A DNA stretch of 38,676 nucleotides from Chara braunii (lineage: Eukaryota > Streptophyta > Charophyceae > Charales > Characeae): the NCBI GenBank assembly GCA_003427395.1, contig BFEA01000394.1:926125-964800 (forward strand), given 5' to 3'. Both the position numbers and the translations under genes were made by a program. The stretch's first letter is position 1. Each line of letters opens with the position of its first letter. Below, one piece after another: positions 31,905 to 38,676 of this stretch. The notes under the pieces are model-generated. The model searched no databases. It saw nothing but the letters and a program-made list of their open reading frames with translations, and was not told where the DNA came from.

Positions 31905-33647
31905 CTACTCTTTTGTACCGCCTTTGTGACCCTTGCTTGAGCCCACCCCTAAAAAAGGCCGAGTTGCACTCAGGGGTTGGGCTCCTGCCGATCCTCCTCT
32001 CTTTCCGGGCGTCCGATATACCAGCTCCACCTCTCCTTCACCCATCTGTTCCATCACCTTTTCTCTCAAGACCTCTACGGCCTCCGGGTCTGTCATCCCA
32101 TAGGTTGACATTATGTCCATAGCATCGCCTATATTGGTCAGGCTAAGAGTCAGTGCTTTCGGATTCCTTTCTTTTTCAAACTTATCTCCCCCTAGCCTCT
32201 TCCTTTCTTCTTCCGATTCCTCAATCGTGAAAGAACCCGGATTGGGCCTATTCCTGATACTTCGTGGCCCTGTATTTCTGCAAGTGATAACCTCATAGTT
32301 GCCACATACAGGGTCACATAAGACAAGGAACATCGTCCCATTATGCTTATTCAGTATGATGGTCTCCGTTCGGCTCAGAAAAGATCAGCCCAATAGGATG
32401 GGATGATCGAGATCGGGCATTACAAAGAAACAACTTCTCACTTTAACCTTGCCAATCTCCAAAACCACTCTCGATGCGGTCCCTATGAACACAGACCGAC
32501 TGTTCGCTCCCATTAGTACTCCATTATCGGAGTGATCAATCTCCATCCCCAGACGCAAGGCATGTTCCTCTTTTATGAGGTTCATTTCTGCCCCAGTATC
32601 CACCATTGCCGTGCACGTTTTTCCTCTTACTACTACGTCCAAGCATCCACATGCGACGGACTTCCAATCCATCTTCGTGCCTGTCTCTGCCCATTCCGCT
32701 TCCTTGGGGATTATGGCCCCCAATCGCACGCTGGCTACCATCTTCCTGGATAATCGAGCTTTGAGCTCGTCCCGGAGCCTTAAAGCTGAAGCCAACACAT
32801 CCTTCAGGTTCATAAGATGATTATGACCCTCAAGGATTCTATCCATTATTTCCTCCACGTCATAGCCTTCTTCTACCCGGACAACATACTTCCTTTTCTT
32901 CCCCTCTGGAGCTCTGTCCGTGTCTGCCTTAACATCCCTCTTTTTTTCTCTTAGCTCGGCCCTCTTATCCTCTTCCGTCCTTAATCTCTCATCTCTTTCA
33001 TCCTCGTCCTCTAGGATGTCTACTGTCTCTTTTTCCCCACTAGGCTCAAGAATATCCTTTGCCGGCTCATTGGGGCTTACCGTCCTTTTGGCCCTTGTCC
33101 TGACGGCCTGTGGCGCTTCTCCTGACCTTGATGGTGGCCTGTAAGCCATTCCGGACCAAGGCGTTGGTCCCGAAATCGTTACGCCTGGTAGGCTTCCAGA
33201 TCCTCCTTGCGGTCCTGGACCCATATCGTAGAGATACACCAGTGGCTTTTTACCTTTCCATCCCTTGACCTTTTCACACATGTTGGTCAATTTGTCTTGA
33301 TACCTTCCTATCTTCGCCACTAGATCCTCCATTTTTTCCATTGTTCTCCGGGCCTCATTCCAATAACCTCTTTCTATCTCCCCGTCAGACTCTATCACAA
33401 TTGGTTCTTCTTTGACTGTACCGGCTTTCCTTTCCTGCTCTACTTCCTCATTTTCTCCTATTTCTTCAACCCTTACATCAGGACGGACTTCCTCCTCTTG
33501 CAAGATTCGAAACATTGCCGGAGGAGCGGGCGGCTCGCCGGCCTCGACTCGTCTCAAGGCCTCCTTTCTCGACCCACCAGGGATCTCTGGGTCAATGTAG
33601 TATCCAAACTTATCATACATGTCACCGTCATAGTTGGTACTAATCAA
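31905..33647 (-). pseudogene. Element B protease region
   Basis: A frame continuous with the gag zinc knuckle, through a long acidic/Lys-rich segment, to the aspartic protease. The active site is V-D-T-G-A-E at about 32586-32603 (DTG at 32592-32600), followed by flap-like G-A-N-S-R and a C-terminal P-I-L-L-G. A TGA at 32385-32387 interrupts, then the frame runs on to 31905, ending in a serine/glycine linker before RT. A +/-1 shift lies between 31905 and 31860. It would cleave the gag-pol polyprotein. Confidence 0.85.
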
Positions 33648-33649
33648 CC

Positions 33650-35026
33650 CTTCATCTTTATCGTTCCTTCGGATATGACAGAACTTGATGGTGTGACCCT
33701 TCTGCCCACAATGCCATCAAATGACATTCCTCTAGTCTATCCGTCCTCTACCAAAACCTCGCTCGCCGTCCTGACTACTCTGATTCCCTGACGCATGCGA
33801 ATCCTCATTTCCTCCTCCACCGGAATTGCCACCCCCATTTCCTCGCCCTCGGCCCCATCCTTGGTTTTATCGACATCCGCCGCCTTGATTTCCCTGCGAC
33901 CGATGTGGTGCCGGCTGTTGAGGTTGGCTTGACTGGGGGCTCGGGTGGCTTACTTGTTGAGTCTGGGGTCCTGGACACCTGCAGGAAGCCGCGCTCAGCG
34001 GCGCTCCCGCGCGTGATCCATGTGGTCCACTCATTGGCCATGGTACATATGAACAGTGCCCAGGCCAAGGACTTGGAGCTCCATAACCCGGCCAAGGCCC
34101 ATAGGGTGCCGGCGCGGCCTGGTCATGCGACTCCGGGGGAGGCAGTGCTGTTGCTTGCGGGGTCTGTCCTCTTCCTGAGCCTTGTCCGCCTTGGGCCAGA
34201 TTTTGGCCTTCCTCTGTGCCTTTGTTAGCTTTTGAGGCTCAGGCTCCTCTTCCTCCTCTTTTTCCTCCTCTTGCACCACCGCCTTCTTTGTTTTTCCTTG
34301 GGTTTGTGGTGCCGCCATAGTTTTCCTTTTTGCCTTCTTTTCTGCATCGAGTTGGGCAACAACATCCTCTACCATTCTCTTAAAATTTCTCCCTTCACTT
34401 GTCGAGGCATCCAAAACCTTCCTCTTCTTCCTAGCCTGTCGCATTTGAAAGATGTCTACTTGGTCCATCTCTCCTTCTATCACGCCCTCCTTTATGGCGG
34501 CCCAAGTGAGCTTCTTTCCTGGCGCAACCTTCTTGGTGAGCGACGAGGCCTCCCAATTCTTGAAGTGTCCCTGGAAAGTGGCACACTGTTCTTCTTCCGC
34601 CAATCCGGGGACTTTCTTTGCCATCTTCTCAAATGCCGTTGCGAAAGCTCCCACCGTGGAGAACTCGTCTCGTTGTAACATCTCCAAGTCTGTCTTCGTT
34701 AATAAACCATCCCCTAGCTTGAACCGCCTCTGCATTTCTGCCTTGAACTTAGCCCAGTCTCCTCTTGCTCCAGCAACCACCTTCATTACCTCGGGTCGGG
34801 TTTCCCACCAGATGTATCGAGGTAGGAACTTGAACTTGCCTTCTTCGAATACCTCGGCGGTAACTTGTTCCAGTAGCTCCAGCCACTCAGATACTCTGTC
34901 CCCTTTAAAATGGAAGATGTCGATTTTCGGCACTTGAAGTCGTGCCAATTCTTTTTTTTCAAGGGCCTTGACAAAGTCTGCCGGCGTGGCGGTCGGGCCG
35001 CGCTCGATTCCATCTGCGTCTGTCAT
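33650..35026 (-). pseudogene. Element B gag
   Basis: From the ATG at 35026 a capsid-like domain: F-H-F-K-G-D-R-V-S-E-W-L, Y-I-W-W-E, W-A-K-F-K-A-E-M-Q-R-R-F, about 150 residues, then basic and poly-Glu segments. A frameshift at roughly 34150 moves the reading to another frame with Pro/Gly/Ser- and Arg-Gly-rich sequence. It ends in a zinc knuckle at 33678-33719 whose first Cys codon has become TGA (33717-33719): then W-H-C-G-Q-K-G-H-T-I-K-F-C. The gag would coat the RNA; it is broken here. PBS and LTR lie just upstream. Confidence 0.85.
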
Positions 35027-35347
35027 CTTTTATCCCCTTTGCAAAACAACCTGCTAGGAAAAAAAAAAATAGCCCATCAGATAGCTATCGTCAAGTTCCA
35101 GAGGACTTACCCTAAGTCCTACCTAGCCGTTCCACCCCTAGGTCCGGCCAACCACTCTAATATTAGTTATTCCAAACTTCAGATACAACCTTGGCCATAC
35201 TTCTAATCACTTAGTCTCATTATTATCTCGTACACAATTTTCTCACGTAAGACAACCCAAACCATAAACTTTTGTTGTTTTGCCTAGATCATCAGCCTGC
35301 ACTTAACCTGCGTTCGTTCTCTTAAGGACCTCGGTAGGCAGTCGAGA
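35027..35347 (-). other. Element B leader between PBS and gag
   Basis: About 320 bp of untranslated leader on the minus strand. Only very short frames on either strand. It holds an A/T-rich patch at about 35058-35070. Confidence 0.6.
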
Positions 35348-35365
35348 TCCTCGGCAACGGCGCCA
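35348..35365 (-). other. Element B primer-binding site
   Basis: On the minus strand TGGCGCCGTTGCCGAGGA begins two bases after the LTR. The TGGCGCCGTTGCC core is a common PBS of plant gypsy-type elements. The spacing and orientation fix the 5' LTR and the direction of element B. It is a different primer type from the tRNA-iMet PBS of element A. Confidence 0.85.
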
Positions 35366-35367
35366 CC

Positions 35368-35898
35368 TGTCGAGCGCATCGGTCTCGCAGGGGGACCCTC
35401 CCAGCCGCGTCACGCAGGATTTGGCAGGAGTTATCGCGGAAGAGTGTGTTTGCCACTCCAACCGAGTGCGCCAGCCGTACCTCTCACGCGCCCCTACGAC
35501 AGGACAGGGCCACGCGAGGCAACGCTTCCTCCACCAGCGGGAGCTGTCACCATCCTTTTGGTGGGCGTATCCCCGCCGAGCTACTGAACCACATGCGAAG
35601 GCTTTTATAATGCAATTGCAGAGGTGGCCCAACCGAGGGCTTTTCTCGTTCGCTGTAGCATAGGGGTACGCGCGGTCAACGCCTGATATCGAACCCGTAC
35701 GTGAGTCGACGACACTGGGGGGCTGATGTCCTAAGTTCGATTTCGCTTCGGTTGACTAGGACGCTCTACGCACACCACAGGATACACCACTTAAAGCAAA
35801 ATTTGAGTAACCCATATTCACATACGCATGCACCAAAGCAAAAGAAAAACACAATACTCCCAGTCCCTTTAGTACCGGACCCATAACCTTTTGATACA
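35368..35898 (-). repeat. Element B 5' LTR
   Basis: 531 bp, minus-strand ends TGTATCA...CTCGACA (TG/CA). TATA box TATAAAAG on the minus strand at 35602-35609, about 290 bases into the LTR, would drive the element. Adjacent PBS shows it is the 5' LTR. About 95% identical to 15025-15555. The first bases past the LTR are GCCCT, which matches the array site GCTCT at 18453 of copy 1, so the element inserted into a hairpin array. Confidence 0.92.
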
Positions 35899-36736
35899 GC
35901 CCTGCCCAAACAACAACAAGCGCGTATGACCGAACAGCCCGCAACTTATGCGTTCGCCCGGCCTCCGCAACGCAACTACATCCAATAGATAAGTTCACAA
36001 TCAAATTCTGTCTTCAGACGAGTGGCCAAATCACCTCAACTTATGAGGATCCCCACCCAAACGTCGGCTATGTTTAGAAAAGAAAAATAGTCAAGCTTCA
36101 TATATCTCTCTGCTTTCGTGCTATCAAGGACATAGAACCAACTACCCAACTTATGGGTAGTCAGCCTGCCCACAGTTACCACACCAATTTGTATTGTTCA
36201 TCTTCTTTCCCTCTGCTTTGTCTGCTACCGGCTTATATGGCTGGATCTCCCAACTTATGGCACCCAGCCTGCCATGAATATACATAATAAATAAAGTATC
36301 ATTTTGTATACTCTGATTCTCTTTAGAGATGGCGGCTAATGACTTGACCACACCAACTTATGGTGTGAATAGTCTCGCCTGGAACAATAAAGCATAAGAC
36401 CGAGTCACACCAACTTATGGTATGGTCAGCTTTTGCCTAAACAATTGACGTAAGGCGTATGACCAGGCACAACAACTCATGTTGTGACAGGTCAGCCTAA
36501 GCTTTCGGCATACAAAAGGAACTGGACTACCTCAACTTATGAGAAACCCAGCCTTTGCCTGAACAACGACAAAAGGCATATGACCAGGCACAACAACTTA
36601 TGTTGTGCCTGACCAGCCTATACAATTACATACGGCGTAGAACCAGGCTACCCAACTTATGGGTAGTCTAGCTTGCCAAATAACNNGTAGAANACATGCT
36701 ATCNACTGAGNAGCTCGCAACTTATGCNTTNGCNCA
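35899..36736. repeat. Hairpin array, copy 2 (11 units)
   Basis: Collinear with 18453-19290 at an offset of 17446. Loops start at 35943, 36038, 36148, 36252, 36355, 36412, 36474, 36534, 36595, 36654 and 36719. All are AACTTAT except AACTCAT at 36474. Some stems are better here than in copy 1 (CTACCC/GGGTAG at 36148 against a mispaired one at 18702; the loop at 36534 is AACTTAT while its partner at 19088 is ATCTTAT), others worse (36412, 36534). The first seven units of copy 1 are absent because the LTR starts there. Confidence 0.9.
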
Positions 36737-38676
36737 GCCTTCGCTACATAGTTACAACCCTTGTGTTGTNTGAATTCAATCAGCTAGTCTTAATTATCAA
36801 TAAATACTTGTTAATTTATTTCGCAAAACAATGTCCTGAAAATAAACAAACAAAACAGTCAAATATCGTTTCCATTCATACTTTCAGTCACACAATAGCA
36901 CAAGGTTGATATAATTTAAGGTTGGGATCACACGCGTAAAACGAAGGCCATACCTGAATGTTCCCTGCCTCCATAACCCCGCCTGGGTTCCGACAGAGCT
37001 CCCGCAATCGGTGGGTGGACCTCCCACAAGGTCTTGTTGCGGCTCTACGGGTTGCAATCCCGCCTGCCGCCTTCCTCTCGTCACCAATAGATCATACCGA
37101 GATTAAGAAGGACAGATGTAGGTAGATCAGAGTCTCGAGATCCAGGAGAGGTACAACTCAACTTACAATGAGAGGGCCTTGAAATCTTGATGCGCCTGAG
37201 GGCCCCATAATGGCAGCCAGGAACGCAATAGAACCTCTCAATCCACAACAAAATGCAGAATGCCAACCCCCCTGACAATCCTCCACGTTGCAGTAGCAAC
37301 CCCTGTACAGAGTCTGACTCCTCCCTCCAAGTTACCGTGCTCAAAACTGCACTTACTTAGCCCATAAAAAACCGTTTTTCGAATAGAGCACACCCCCCCC
37401 GTGCTCTATTTAGCTACGGGCTGTAACAGCCTCGCGCAGTCGTGATGCACAGCAGCAGCTATAAGTTGTGTCGATAGTCACAGCCACTAGTCAGCAGCGG
37501 CCACAGTCTGTGCCCAGTCAGCAGTATCCACAGCGGTACACAGCAGATACAGCAGGCCGCATGAGTCTCCCACAGTCCGTAATAACCAGCAGTAGGTACT
37601 AGCAGCAGCAGCCCCGCCGCAAAGAGGATCTGCCCAGTACCCTGCTGCAACAACCTGATAACGGCTATCAATACACAGTCTGTGGCTGTGGTTTCTCGGA
37701 GGTACTGGTATAGTTACCGTAGCAACAGCATTAGGCGGAGCGCACACCAGTCACCCACAGCAAAGGACGGTGCTTGCCTTCAACAGTGGCCCCTAAGTCT
37801 CTGTGATAACCACTGTGTGCGCAACCTGCTCATCTCCTCAAGTCCGCAGCCATACACAGCAGGCCCCAACAACATTCAGCAGGACAACGGGTATTCAGTA
37901 GTCCTCAAAAGTGCAGCCACTTACGGTCTGTGTGTGCTATGGCAACCCGGTTTAGAACTTGTAACACGAGCTACCCCCCGCTTGTAGCAGCAGTAATAGT
38001 TGGTGAACAACCCGCAGTCTCTTGAAAACCCCTCCAGTTGCCTTAGTCACTCCCTCCACTCTGAGTATCCTCACTTAGGCCTATGTTGCATCTGTACGTA
38101 ATGAGGAACAATGCTCAGATCTGTAGTGAATCAATAGGGGTGGCGCTCTGCACAATAGCGAGCCCGTCAACAGACAATCACCCTGCACAGTAGTCCGCTA
38201 TGGCAAGGCACAACGGGCGGCTCGGTACAGTAGAAACTCTTCAGTCCCAGTGCAGTGGCAGCCTGATCCCGTTGTAGTGGTGGTACCTATAACAAACCCA
38301 GCAGGACTGCTGCTTCAGCATCCGAAGCACTACTTGAACAACTGTACAATGCTTATAGTCTCCTCATAACAGTGGCCACAGAATATATTCATAGCAAAGT
38401 ACGACATCAGCAGCCACCGCCCTGACGCAGCTTCAAACAGTCGGACCCAACATTCAGCAGCAGAAGCCACACAGCTAAAGTTTCGTTGTAGTACTGGCTC
38501 CTAGCACTAGCCACCGTCTGTCGCAACCTTCCTTGACAGCATCTCTGGCACCTAGTCGTGACGTTTGGTAACAGCAACCCCAAGCTGTGGCCTGGCCTAG
38601 CAATGCTGGTACAAACTGAGTAGCTACCGCCCCTGCTTTTTATATAAGTTTCAGTCCTCACTTAGTAGTCTTCCAC
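36737..38676. repeat. Duplicate of 19291-21169
   Basis: Matches copy 1 to the last base of the window; the duplication must continue outside. About 96% identity by eye. Copy 2 carries roughly 60 extra bases at about 37560-37620 between short GCCGC(A) repeats, which copy 1 lacks. Poly-C palindrome at 37382-37410. No recognisable gene. Confidence 0.85.

Noticed and set aside
15025-35898. One 20.9-kb retroelement bounded by the two family-B LTRs
   Set aside because: The outer flanks do not share a 5-bp target duplication, no polypurine tract precedes the lower LTR, and the interval contains other families, the array and a gag of a different type.

Overview
The window looks like repeat-dominated nuclear DNA of a streptophyte (plant lineage). 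It holds the wrecks of at least three Ty3/gypsy-type LTR retrotransposon families, a probable plant-type LINE tail, and primer-binding sites of the tRNA-iMet kind (TGGTATCAGAGC) and of the TGGCGCCGTTGCC kind common in plant gypsy elements. I saw no host gene that I can defend. A charophyte alga such as Chara braunii would fit the style of the gag and pol proteins, but that is from general impression only. The assembly is imperfect: a Nextera (Tn5 mosaic-end) junction lies at 2-39, a 76-base N gap at 21882-21957, and scattered single Ns elsewhere.

Layout. 1-4855: adapter, poly-A, AT microsatellite, LINE scrap and a diverged dispersed repeat (repeat C, minus copy). 4856-8337: element A(+), with PBS, gag, protease and the first half of RT, cut off in RT by a plus-strand copy of repeat C (8338-9010). 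9658-15024: element A(-), a 5'-truncated relative with protease linker, RT, RNase H, a PHD-finger-like insert, integrase and an extra ~500-codon downstream reading frame. 15025-15555: a lone 531-bp LTR of family B. 15556-18070: non-coding, rich in small hairpins. 18080-19290: array of short hairpins. 19300-21169: non-coding DNA that travels with the array. 21170-25900: non-coding, with more hairpin clusters. 25903-28269: a long gag-like frame (D) with no pol of its own visible. 28530-35898: element B(-), integrase to gag, PBS and 5' LTR. 35899-38676: a second copy of the array and its downstream DNA, starting exactly at the end of the family-B LTR.

The most interesting structure is the hairpin array. 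Eighteen units in copy 1 and eleven in copy 2, mostly about 60 bp apart, each centre on a near-invariant 7-nt loop AACTTAT. The flanking stem sequence differs from unit to unit but stays self-complementary (for example ACACC/GGTGT, CTACCC/GGGTAG, CCTC/GAGG, CAGGCACAAC/GTTGTGCCTG). Within copy 1 the series repeats as a ~772-bp higher-order unit, and at least one homologous stem pair differs by a compensated base-pair change. This is not explained by the retroelements and is the best candidate for an undescribed system. The second candidate is the PHD-type zinc finger lying between RNase H and integrase in element A, followed by an unrecognised post-integrase ORF.

All the retroelements are dead: frames are interrupted by stops, several of which can be explained by C-to-T change at CGA or CAG codons, and each of the three gag zinc knuckles has lost one cysteine.
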